A stretch of DNA of 54,511 nt, from positions 1-54,511 of the forward strand of contig NZ_CADIKH010000046.1 of the NCBI RefSeq assembly GCF_902859855.1, read 5' to 3'. Made by a program: the position numbers and the translations under genes. Position 1 is the first letter of the stretch. Each line of letters begins with the position of its first letter. The stretch comes from Paraburkholderia humisilvae (GTDB taxonomy: Bacteria > Pseudomonadota > Gammaproteobacteria > Burkholderiales > Burkholderiaceae). Positions 1 to 7,822 of the stretch are shown piece after piece. The notes under the pieces were generated by a model. That model made no database searches. It saw only the letters and a program-made list of their open reading frames with translations, and had not been told where the DNA came from.

Positions 1-168
1 GGTGGTGTCGCCCTTCGGGAAGAAGGCCGGCGCGAAGTACAGCGCGCAGAACGAGTAGACGTAGAAATCGAACCACTCGACGAGATTGCCCGACGATGCG
101 CCGACGATGGCGAAGATGCGCCGGCGCGTGTCGTGAGCGGATGAAGTGAATACAGTCTGGTCGACCAT
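1..168 (-). CDS. MFS transporter, metabolite:H+ symporter (MHS) family, N-terminal fragment
   Basis: Only the first 56 codons are inside the window; the gene runs off the left edge. The translation begins MVDQTVFTSSAHDTRRR and continues into GNLVEWFDFYVYSF. This is the conserved start of transmembrane helix 1 in the KgtP/ProP-like MHS branch of the major facilitator superfamily, which are inner-membrane proton symporters for dicarboxylates, alpha-ketoglutarate and similar metabolites. The substrate cannot be told from this piece. The start is the ATG whose first base is 168. The gene reads the same way as the spoVR cluster but is separated from it by a terminator. Confidence 0.85.
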   Translation of the reverse strand, partial: MVDQTVFTSSAHDTRRRIFAIVGASSGNLVEWFDFYVYSFCALYFAPAFFPKGDTT

Positions 169-427
169 GATGCGTGTCTGTCCTGATTGGAATGGATTGA
201 GCGGTCATGTTGCCGCTTTCAGTTTCTCGATTGCGCCCGCACATCGTTCATCTAAATGAAAGATTGTGCAGGGTCCGTATGTTAGCGGATATCGATGTGA
301 AAAGTGGCGAAATGACGCGACTGACGTGACAAACGGCCAACCGCGCAGCGGTTGCGCCGCAGCATCGGACCACCGCTTTGGGCCGCCATGCGGGCGCACG
401 CGGACATGAAGCGTTTCCGGGGACAAT
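169..427. other. intergenic region upstream of the MFS gene
   Basis: With the adjoining terminator this gap is about 340 bp. The overlapping short frames on both strands give arginine- and cysteine-rich translations with no recognisable family and no good ribosome site. It most likely holds the promoter and leader of the MFS gene on the minus strand. I see no convincing -35/-10 pair. Confidence 0.5.
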
Positions 428-456
428 AAAAAAAGCCAGCCTCGATGAGGCTGGCC
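428..456 (-). terminator. rho-independent terminator of the prkA-yeaH-spoVR cluster
   Basis: A 9-bp perfect stem (GCCAGCCTC at 435-443 paired with 447-455, loop GAT) is followed, on the minus strand, by a run of seven T (bases 428-434). It lies about 55 bp past the spoVR stop, in the right orientation to end that transcript. Confidence 0.9.
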
Positions 457-510
457 AGGTCAAACCTTTTACCGAATGGCTATAAAAATACGGTAAGTAT
501 CGTAATGAGA

Positions 511-2034
511 TTAAATTCTCACCGTCGGTGCAACGTAACGGCATTCATAGCGTTTGCGCACCGTCCCGTTCTCATCGACGCTCTCGAGAAACACGTCGAA
601 TTGCCACAGTCGCGCCATATGCTTCAACACTTCGTCGCTGTCGTTCGACAGGTGCCGGTTGTCGCTCATGAAGTGCCGCAGCGTGAGACTCCGGTCGCCG
701 CGCGTGTTGACCGACCATACCTGGATGTTCGGTTCGCGATGATGCATGTCGTACTGCCGCGACAGTGCCTGCCGCACGTACTGATAGCCGCTGTCGTCGT
801 GAATTGCGGAGACTTCGAGCGCGTCGCGCATATCGTCGTCGAGCACCGAGAAAAGGCGCATTTCGCGGATCAGATGCGGCGACAGATACTGCGCGATGAA
901 ACTCTCGTCCTTGAAGTTGCGCATCGCGTAGTGCAATGCCGGCAGCCACGGACTGCCCGCGAGTTCCGGAAACCAGCGACGATCTTCCTCGGTCGGGTTC
1001 TCGCAGATGCGACGAATATCGCTCATCATCGAAAAGCCGAGCGCATACGGATTAATACCGCTGTAGTACGGCTTCGTCACCGGCGGCTGATAGACGACGT
1101 TGCTGTGCGAATGCAGAAACTCCATCATGAAGCCGTCTTCGAGCTTGCCCTCGTTGTACAGCGTGTTGAGCAGCGTGTAATGCCAGAATGTCGCCCAGCC
1201 TTCGTTCATCACCTGCGTCTGGCGTTGTGGATAGAAGTACTGGCCGATCTTGCGCACGATGCGGATCACTTCGCGTTCCCACGGCTCGAGCAGCGGCGCG
1301 TTCTTCTCCGCGAAATACAGCAGGTTTTCCTGCGGTTCCGGCGGATAGCGCTCTTCCACTTCCTCGGGCAGCGGCACATGTTTGTTCGGCAACGTGCGCC
1401 ACAATTCATTCACCTGTGACTGCAGGTACGCTTCGCGTTCGCGGCGCGCTTCGAGCTCTTTATGCAACGACAGCTTCTGCGGCCGCTTGTAGCGGTCGAC
1501 ACCGTAGTTCATCAGCGCATGGCACGAATCCAGCAGTTCTTCAACCCGATCGAGTCCATAGCGCTCTTCGCATTCGGCAATGTAGTTTTTCGCGTAGACG
1601 AGGTAATCGATGATCGCGTGCGCATCGGTCCACAAGCGGAACAGGTAGTTGCCCTTGAAGAACGAATTGTGACCGTACGCCGCGTGCGCGATGACGAGCG
1701 CTTGCATCGTCATCGTGTTCTCTTCCATCAGGTACGCGATACACGGGTTCGAGTTGATGACGATCTCGTACGCGAGACCCATTTGCCCACGCCGGTAGCT
1801 CTTCTCGGTCGACAGAAAATGCTTGCCGAACGACCAGTGACGGTAGTTGACCGGCATGCCGACCGATGCATACGCGTCCATCATCTGCTCTGAACTGATC
1901 AGTTCGAGCTGGATCGGATACACGTCGAGTTCATATTGCTCCGCAACATGCGAGATGTGCGTGTCGTATTCTTCGATCAGCTCGAAGGTCCAGTCGGACG
2001 GGCACGGCAATGGCCGTCTGTCGGCAACGTTCAT
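511..2034 (-). CDS. SpoVR family protein (YcgB-like)
   Basis: This is a 507-residue member of the SpoVR/YcgB family, cytoplasmic proteins linked to Bacillus spore cortex formation and, in non-sporulating proteobacteria, to stationary-phase or stress physiology. The biochemical role is not established. Family landmarks are the N-terminal PSDWTFELIEEYD stretch, the central MNEGWATFWHY segment (a conserved E-x-x-A-x-x-x-H) and the C-terminal VRQALSRQYDM region. The ATG at 2034 gives the usual family length (E. coli YcgB is about 510 aa) and has AAGGGAAG about 6 nt upstream. The frame stays open to an ATG at 2238 that overlaps the yeaH stop (ATGA), which would add 68 polar residues. It is third in the prkA-yeaH-spoVR order and is followed by the terminator at 428-456. 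Confidence 0.93.
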   Translation of the reverse strand: MNVADRRPLPCPSDWTFELIEEYDTHISHVAEQYELDVYPIQLELISSEQMMDAYASVGMPVNYRHWSFGKHFLSTEKSYRRGQMGLAYEIVINSNPCIAYLMEENTMTMQALVIAHAAYGHNSFFKGNYLFRLWTDAHAIIDYLVYAKNYIAECEERYGLDRVEELLDSCHALMNYGVDRYKRPQKLSLHKELEARREREAYLQSQVNELWRTLPNKHVPLPEEVEERYPPEPQENLLYFAEKNAPLLEPWEREVIRIVRKIGQYFYPQRQTQVMNEGWATFWHYTLLNTLYNEGKLEDGFMMEFLHSHSNVVYQPPVTKPYYSGINPYALGFSMMSDIRRICENPTEEDRRWFPELAGSPWLPALHYAMRNFKDESFIAQYLSPHLIREMRLFSVLDDDMRDALEVSAIHDDSGYQYVRQALSRQYDMHHREPNIQVWSVNTRGDRSLTLRHFMSDNRHLSNDSDEVLKHMARLWQFDVFLESVDENGTVRKRYECRYVAPTVRI

Positions 2035-2234
2035 ACGGACTTCCCTTTGCCCATCGGTGGGCGCCCCGGTTTGTCCCTGTGCATGAGTGGCTTCGCGCGG
2101 CCCGCCTTTTCCGGCGTCGGGCTCGTACACCTTGTGTACGCCGGTGTCGGCATGCTCCGCCTTGCTGCCCGTCTGCACGCCTTTCTTTCGCTGCGGCTCG
2201 TAGCCGCGCGCTTCGTTATGCAAATGTCGCGTCG

Positions 2235-3503
2235 TCATACTTCAACATGCTTCTCGAACAGTTCACGGAACACCGGATAGATATCCGCAGCTGTTTCGAC
2301 CTTCTTCATCGCCAGATGGGGCACCGTTTGCGCGAGTTGCGCATATTCGAGCCACAGATTCTGCTCTTCGGGTGTCACCTGAATATATGCAAAATACCGC
2401 ACCTTCTCGAGTATGTCATCTGCAAGAATCTTGCGGCACTTTGGCGAATCGTCGGTCCAATTGTCGCCGTCCGACGCTTGCGCGCCGTAAATATTCCATT
2501 CAGTGGGGGAATAGCGCTCGTCGAGGATTTTCTGCATCAACTCGAGCGCACTCGATACGACCGTGCCGCCGCTTTCGGTCGAATGAAAGAACGTGTCTTC
2601 GTCGACTTCCTCGGCACGCGTGTGATGGCGGATAAATACGACCTCGATACGCTCATAATTCCGCTTCAGGAACAGATACAGCAGAATAAAGAAGCGCTTC
2701 GCAAGGTCCTTGCGCTGCTCGTCCATCGAGCCCGACACATCCATTAGACAAAACATCACCGCCTGGCTCGACGGCTGCGGCTGCTTCACGCGGTTCACGT
2801 AGCGCAGGTCGAACGGATCGATGAACGGGATGCGCCAGATCCGACCGCGCAAATGGTGAATCTCGTCTTCGAGCAGCTTGATTTCCTTGCGGCGATCGGC
2901 CGGGTCGGCCTTCAACTCGTCGAGCTGCTGCTCGAGTTCATGCAATTCATTGACGAGCGGCGCACCCAGCGCAATGCGCCGGCCCAGCGCGCTGCGCAGC
3001 GACCGTACCACGTCGATGTTATTCGGCGTGCCTTCCGCGGCCCAGCCCGCGCGAATGCTCTTCCATGTGGGCACCGCGAGCAGATGGGTTTTGACCAGCC
3101 GCGGCAGTTCGAGGTCGTCGAAGAAATACTGCATGAATTCTTCGCGCGAGAGTTCGAACACGAAATCGTCCTGCCCCTCGCCTTCGTTGCTCGCGTTGCC
3201 ACCCCCACCGCTGCCGCCGCCGCCCTGCGGACGCGGGATCTTGTCGCCGCGGGTGTAATCGGAGTTGCCTGGATGAACCAGTTCGCGCCGGCCGCCCGGG
3301 CCATGCCGGAACGACGGTTCAGCGATGTCCTTGCGCGGAATCGTAATGCTTTGCGTGCTTTGAATGTCTTTGATGCTGCGGTCGCGCACCGCGTCGGACA
3401 CGGCGCGCCGAATGTAACTCTTCACGCGACGCAAAAAGCGTTCGCGATTTGCGATGCTCTTGTTCTTGCCAGCCAGCCTGCGGTCGATGATTTGATGAAG
3501 CAC
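2235..3503 (-). CDS. yeaH: YeaH/YhbH family protein with vWA domain (DUF444)
   Basis: 422 residues, close to the 427 of E. coli YeaH, and sharing its landmarks: IDRRLAGKNKSIANRERFLRR near the N-terminus, a glycine-rich linker at about residues 94-103, and a C-terminal von Willebrand A-like domain with the metal-site motif DVSGS at about 255-259. Family members act with the PrkA kinase in starvation and stress responses. The GTG at 3503 is chosen because GGGAG lies 7-8 nt upstream and translation then starts at the family's N-terminus; an ATG further upstream (3536) adds 11 residues with no homology support. It is separated from prkA by 141 bp that contain a large inverted repeat. Confidence 0.93.
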   Translation of the reverse strand: MLHQIIDRRLAGKNKSIANRERFLRRVKSYIRRAVSDAVRDRSIKDIQSTQSITIPRKDIAEPSFRHGPGGRRELVHPGNSDYTRGDKIPRPQGGGGSGGGGNASNEGEGQDDFVFELSREEFMQYFFDDLELPRLVKTHLLAVPTWKSIRAGWAAEGTPNNIDVVRSLRSALGRRIALGAPLVNELHELEQQLDELKADPADRRKEIKLLEDEIHHLRGRIWRIPFIDPFDLRYVNRVKQPQPSSQAVMFCLMDVSGSMDEQRKDLAKRFFILLYLFLKRNYERIEVVFIRHHTRAEEVDEDTFFHSTESGGTVVSSALELMQKILDERYSPTEWNIYGAQASDGDNWTDDSPKCRKILADDILEKVRYFAYIQVTPEEQNLWLEYAQLAQTVPHLAMKKVETAADIYPVFRELFEKHVEV

Positions 3504-3589
3504 ACCCGGTCTCCCGCTTCGATGTCGAACACGCAAGACGCAAGTTGTGCATGCAACCTCAGGTCCATGCCGCTTGCGACTTGCAAGGA

Positions 3590-3629
3590 GCCCGCGCGGC
3601 GCAATTCGATAAACCCGCGCCGCGCGGGC
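3590..3629. repeat. 13-bp perfect inverted repeat between prkA and yeaH
   Basis: GCCCGCGCGGCGC (3590-3602) is perfectly complementary to 3617-3629, with a 14-nt loop. On the minus-strand transcript the hairpin forms 15 nt after the prkA stop codon. No T run follows, so it is not a typical rho-independent terminator. It may stabilise the prkA message or partly uncouple yeaH-spoVR from it. Confidence 0.8.
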
Positions 3630-3644
3630 CGTGCGTGCCGCGTG

Positions 3645-5567
3645 TCATGACGACTTGCGCACGCGCAGATACCAGTCACACAAGAGCCGTACCTGCTTCG
3701 GCGTATAGCCTTTCGTGACCATCCGGTTGACGAAGTCCTCGTGCTTGCGCTGTTCCTCCGCCGACCCTTTCGCATTGAACGAAATAACCGGCAAAAGTTC
3801 TTCCGTGTTCGAGAACATCTTCTTTTCAATAACGACGCGCAGTTTCTCGTAGCTGATCCACGCGGGATTCTTGCCTCCGTTCGCCGCACGCGCGCGTAAT
3901 ACGAAGTTGACGATCTCGTTGCGGAAATCTTTGGGATTGCTGATGCCCGCGGGCTTCTCGATCTTCTCCAGTTCCGCGTTCAGCGCGGCACGGTCGAAGC
4001 TCTCGCCGGTGTCATGATCGCGGAATTCCTGGTCCTGAATCCAGAAATCCGCATACGTGACATAGCGGTCAAAAATGTTTTGCCCGTACTCGGAATACGA
4101 CTCCAGATACGCGGTCTGAATTTCCTTGCCGATGAACTCCGCGTAGCGCGACGCGAGCACATCCTTGATGAACGACAGATACTTCTGTTCGGTTTCCGGC
4201 GGAAACTGCTCGCGCTCGATCTGCTGTTCGAGCACGTACATCAGATGCACCGGATTGGCCGCGACTTCCGTCGTATCGAAGTTGAACACACGTGACAAGA
4301 TCTTGAACGCGAAACGCGTCGAGACGCCGGTCATCCCTTCATCAACACCTGCGAAGTCGCGATATTCCTGATATGACTTCGCTTTCGGGTCCGTGTCCTT
4401 CAGATTCTCGCCGTCATAGACCTGCATCTTCGAGAAGAGACTCGAGTTCTCGGGCTCCTGCAAACGCGTCAACACCGACATCTGCGCCATCATCTTCAGC
4501 GTGCCGGGCGCACACACCGCATTCGCGAGCGACGAGTTACGCAGCAACTTCTCATAAATTTTCATTTCTTCCGAGTAGCGCAGGCAGTACGGCACCTTCA
4601 CCACGAAGATCCGGTCGAGCAGCGCCTCGTTGTTGCGGTTGTTACGGAATGCCTTCCACTCGGACTCGTTCGAGTGCGCGAGGATCACGCCGTCAAACGG
4701 AATCGCACCGAACCCTTCCGTACCCTTGAAGTTACCCTCCTGGGTCGCGGTCAGCAGCGGGTGCAGCACCTTGATCGGCGCCTTGAACATTTCGACAAAT
4801 TCGAGCAAGCCCTGATTCGCGAGACACAGGCCGCCGGAATAGCTATATGCGTCCGCATCGTCCTGCGCATATTGCTCGAGCTTGCGGATATCGACCTTGC
4901 CGACCAGCGATGAAATGTCCTGGTTGTTTTCATCGCCGGGCTCGGTCTTCGCAATGCCGATCTGCCGCAGAATGGACGGATAGCGGCGTACCACGCGGAA
5001 CTTGCGGATATCGCCGTTGTACTCGTGCAGGCGCTTGACCGCCCACGGGCTCAGGATGCTCTTCAGGTAACGACGCGGAATACCGTATTGCTCTTCGAGA
5101 ATCGGCCCGTCTTCGTCGTAGTCGAACAGACCGAGCGGTGATTCATTGACGGGTGACCCCTTGATCGAATAGAACGGCACGCGTTCCATCAACTGCTTGA
5201 GACGCTCCGCAATCGATGACTTGCCCCCGCCCACCGGCCCCAACAGATAGAGAATCTGTTTCTTTTCTTCGAGCCCCTGAGCGGCATGCCTGAAGTAGGC
5301 GACGACCTGCTCGATCACATCTTCCATTCCGTAGAACTCACGGAACGCGGGGTAAACCTTGATGACCTTGTTCGCGAAGATCCGCGACAGCCGCGGGTCG
5401 TTACGCGTATCGATCTGTTCAGGCTCGCCGATTGCCGTCAACATGCGCTCGCCAGCAGTGGCGTACGCGGCGGGGTTGTCTTTGCAGAGCGCGAGGTACT
5501 CTTCGAGTGAAAATTCCTCCTCTCTCGTTTTCTCGAAGCGGGTCGCGAAACTGCTATAGATATCCAT
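3645..5567 (-). CDS. prkA: PrkA family serine protein kinase (YeaG-like)
   Basis: A 640-residue protein matching the length of E. coli YeaG (644). An N-terminal AAA+ domain carries a Walker A loop GPVGGGKSS at residues 110-118. The C-terminal part is the PrkA domain, distantly related to cAMP-dependent kinases. PrkA/YeaG is a cytoplasmic Ser/Thr kinase of the nutrient-stress response and works with the YeaH and SpoVR products encoded just downstream. The start at 5567 has a near-perfect Shine-Dalgarno (AGGAGGT, 4-5 nt spacing). The frame extends 16 codons upstream to 5615 without support. The 90 bp upstream include an A/T-rich tract (5653-5670) likely to belong to the promoter. Confidence 0.96.
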   Translation of the reverse strand: MDIYSSFATRFEKTREEEFSLEEYLALCKDNPAAYATAGERMLTAIGEPEQIDTRNDPRLSRIFANKVIKVYPAFREFYGMEDVIEQVVAYFRHAAQGLEEKKQILYLLGPVGGGKSSIAERLKQLMERVPFYSIKGSPVNESPLGLFDYDEDGPILEEQYGIPRRYLKSILSPWAVKRLHEYNGDIRKFRVVRRYPSILRQIGIAKTEPGDENNQDISSLVGKVDIRKLEQYAQDDADAYSYSGGLCLANQGLLEFVEMFKAPIKVLHPLLTATQEGNFKGTEGFGAIPFDGVILAHSNESEWKAFRNNRNNEALLDRIFVVKVPYCLRYSEEMKIYEKLLRNSSLANAVCAPGTLKMMAQMSVLTRLQEPENSSLFSKMQVYDGENLKDTDPKAKSYQEYRDFAGVDEGMTGVSTRFAFKILSRVFNFDTTEVAANPVHLMYVLEQQIEREQFPPETEQKYLSFIKDVLASRYAEFIGKEIQTAYLESYSEYGQNIFDRYVTYADFWIQDQEFRDHDTGESFDRAALNAELEKIEKPAGISNPKDFRNEIVNFVLRARAANGGKNPAWISYEKLRVVIEKKMFSNTEELLPVISFNAKGSAEEQRKHEDFVNRMVTKGYTPKQVRLLCDWYLRVRKSS

Positions 5568-6610
5568 GCTACCTCCTCGCCGAAGTCTGGAACGATGCCG
5601 TGCGCGGCGCGCCATCAGGAAGCGTCATCGTTCGAATTCATCCTAAACCCTTTTAAATTTTTTTTCACGAACTACGTTAAGAAATCGCCTCACAGCGAAT
5701 GCGGGCAAGCTTCACTTGAAGACGCCGTTTCGGTCACCTACAATCTCCGGCCGCTCGCGACGATCAAAGCGCGAATCAATGCGGCAACGCCTTCCTTGCC
5801 CTCTGCAAAAAACCTCGGGAAACAAGCTCGCAACCGGATTCACCCGGCTGCGCATCCCGCTTCCGTTCACCGCGCGATTGATTGCGGCGTTGCATGCAAC
5901 GTACCTCAAACCGCGCTTGCGTGCGCGATGGCGCGCAGCAAGTGCTTCCATCATCCGTTTGCGCGCGGCACACTTCGCTGCGTCGACAACCGGTTGATGC
6001 AACCTCTGTCGCATCGTCGTTTCCGGCACCTTCGCAAACTCATTCAGGACGTGCGGTGTGGTGCCACACATTGCGCCGCACCGTAAGCATGCAGTGCGGC
6101 TCGCAATGTGGCCTGGCGCTCCCACCCGCTCGCGCCGCTCCTTACGTTAACGTGCGCGACGCACCAATCGACGACATCGGAAAGCGCTGTTACACGTTTG
6201 CGCGTACCCGACTATTCGTCCCCGCATACCTGATTTCGTTCAACATTGACTGACAACGTTCCCCCTACCACGTGCACGAACACCGCGTGCGCGACACGCA
6301 CGGATAACCGCGTCGTCCGCATGGTCGGCATGGTCGGCGCACGAGGTTCGCGACATCATGCAGGGGTGCGCCTCTTTGCACGCCGACCGATGCGAGCCCA
6401 ACGAAACCGTCCATGGAGTCCGGTTTCAGCGGGTCTCTGGCTGTATGACGGTTCGTCGAACCCGCATCTGAATCAGTAGATACACGGTATGCGCGGCCAT
6501 TGCGATGAATCGGCGTAACCGGCATGTCGCTGTGGCGCGGTGGCCGCACGTGGCACCCGATGCGCGGCGCACGACGTGCGCGTGCTCGACAGCAGGAGGC
6601 TGCGGGCGCT
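5568..6610. other. 1-kb non-coding region upstream of prkA
   Basis: No frame here gives a recognisable protein. The longest ones (up to about 160 codons) overlap on both strands, are rich in Arg, Cys and His, and lack ribosome sites. The right end adjoins the stop of the hydratase gene. The region holds the prkA promoter area (A/T-rich, about 5650-5690) and a strong hairpin at 6067-6110. An untranslated regulatory RNA cannot be excluded. Confidence 0.5.
6067..6110. repeat. 15-bp inverted repeat with a 2-nt bulge
   Basis: CACATTGCGCCGCAC (6067-6081) pairs with GTGCGG plus CGCAATGTG (6094-6110, bulge CT), loop 12 nt. A second GTGCGG with GTGTGG lies just upstream (6051-6061) and could pair with the same arm, so two alternative folds are possible. 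It lies in DNA with no gene. Confidence 0.65.
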
Positions 6611-7372
6611 TCAGACGAGTTCGAGTTCGACTTCGCCCAGACCGTCGATATGACCACGCACGGTGCCCGGCCCGCCGATCATGTGCGCGCCGACATATGA
6701 ACCGGTCGTAATGGTCCACGCCGGCTCGATCGTGATGCCCATCGCCGCGCAATGATTCACGAACCAGACAAGCAGTTCGCGTGGATCGCCCGCCGGATTA
6801 CCCGGCGCTTCAGGCACGAGCGATGCGCCATCGAACGCCAGTTCCAGTTCGGGGGAGACGAAGTCGAAACTGCGCGCAAGGCTCGCATAGCTGACCGGAT
6901 GGCCGGTCACGAGCGCACCGTTGTTCTGCGCGTCGGCAAGCTGCGCGAGCGGTGTGATGTTCGGCCATTCGGCGAAGCGGCTATCGACGATTTCGATCGT
7001 CGGCAGCACGGTGCCGACGAGCGTCAGCACTTCGTCGCGCGCGTAAGATTGCCCGCGCGGCGCAACCGGTTCGGCGAAACGGAACGCGATTTCGAGTTCG
7101 ATCAGCACACGAAAGAACGACTGGCGTTCGACGCGCGCCGGCGACACGAGCGTCAACGGCGCCGGAATCGGCGCGCCCGACGCATCCCCGCCTGGCGAAC
7201 GGGCACCGATTTTCCACGCCCCGGTCACGCAGCCGAGGCCTGCGATCACCGCCTGCTGGATCGCATAGGCGGTCGCCGCGTCGGGCGGCAGGCAACTGGA
7301 CGGGAGCGATTCGATTGCGCGGTGCTGGCGGCGTGCCGAGATCAGGCGTTGCGCGAGGTCTTGTTGCGTCAT
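6611..7372 (-). CDS. 2-keto-4-pentenoate hydratase-like protein (fumarylacetoacetate hydrolase superfamily)
   Basis: 253 residues, the usual size for MhpD/DmpE-type hydratases, which add water to 2-hydroxypenta-2,4-dienoate in aromatic meta-cleavage pathways, and for the related 4-oxalocrotonate decarboxylases. Family features are the N-terminal AYAIQQAV, GAWKIGA (substrate pocket), the acidic metal-site cluster around IELEIAFRF and the late TTGSYVGAHMI segment. The start at 7372 has AAGGA 6 nt upstream. There is no neighbouring meta-cleavage gene, so its physiological substrate is unknown; it appears as a single gene on the minus strand. Confidence 0.88.
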   Translation of the reverse strand: MTQQDLAQRLISARRQHRAIESLPSSCLPPDAATAYAIQQAVIAGLGCVTGAWKIGARSPGGDASGAPIPAPLTLVSPARVERQSFFRVLIELEIAFRFAEPVAPRGQSYARDEVLTLVGTVLPTIEIVDSRFAEWPNITPLAQLADAQNNGALVTGHPVSYASLARSFDFVSPELELAFDGASLVPEAPGNPAGDPRELLVWFVNHCAAMGITIEPAWTITTGSYVGAHMIGGPGTVRGHIDGLGEVELELV

Positions 7373-7822
7373 GTCGTTCCTTCTGGCTGTCTCGTTGAAC
7401 GGCGCGTTGAACGGCTACGGATGCGAAAACAACGTGCGCTACAGGGCCGACGGAGGTCGATATGCGCCGAATGCGTGCAAAGATGAAATGCCGCCGGGCC
7501 GGGCGGGATTTCAGACATTTTTCGACGCGCATTCAGACCATTCCGTACGCTTTCGGACGTAAAAGCGCCCCGATAACGGGCAACTCGCGTACGTATCGGA
7601 CAGACACACCCGACAGCCTGCCCGCCAATGTACCGGAACAAAGTTACCGCGGGTCAATTCGAGTGTAGAGAATGCAAAAAGGATTGCAGCGAGGAATCGC
7701 ACGCGATGCCGGCGGCCACGCAAGCGGCGGCGCGCCGGCATTCTGAACGAATGTGAACCACGGCGACACCGCGGCGGGAGGTCAGGCGGATTCAGCGGAC
7801 GAAGCGGACAAAGCGTGCAGAC
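7373..7822. other. intergenic region between hydratase and chemoreceptor genes
   Basis: 450 bp without a supported gene. It contains a 9-bp inverted repeat (ATGCCGGCG 7706-7714 with 7733-7741, 18-nt spacer) shortly past the chemoreceptor stop. The repeat has no T run, so its role as a terminator is doubtful. The remaining sequence should include the hydratase promoter, but none is obvious. Confidence 0.5.

Noticed and set aside
445..1419. A 324-codon plus-strand frame across the spoVR region, and many similar long opposite-strand frames elsewhere.
   Set aside because: They are antisense shadows of well-supported genes in GC-rich DNA, Arg/His-rich with no family features.
5712..6125. A 137-codon minus-strand frame in the gene-free region.
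   Set aside because: No ribosome site, unusual Arg/Cys-rich composition and no recognisable domain; overlapped by equally long frames on the other strand.
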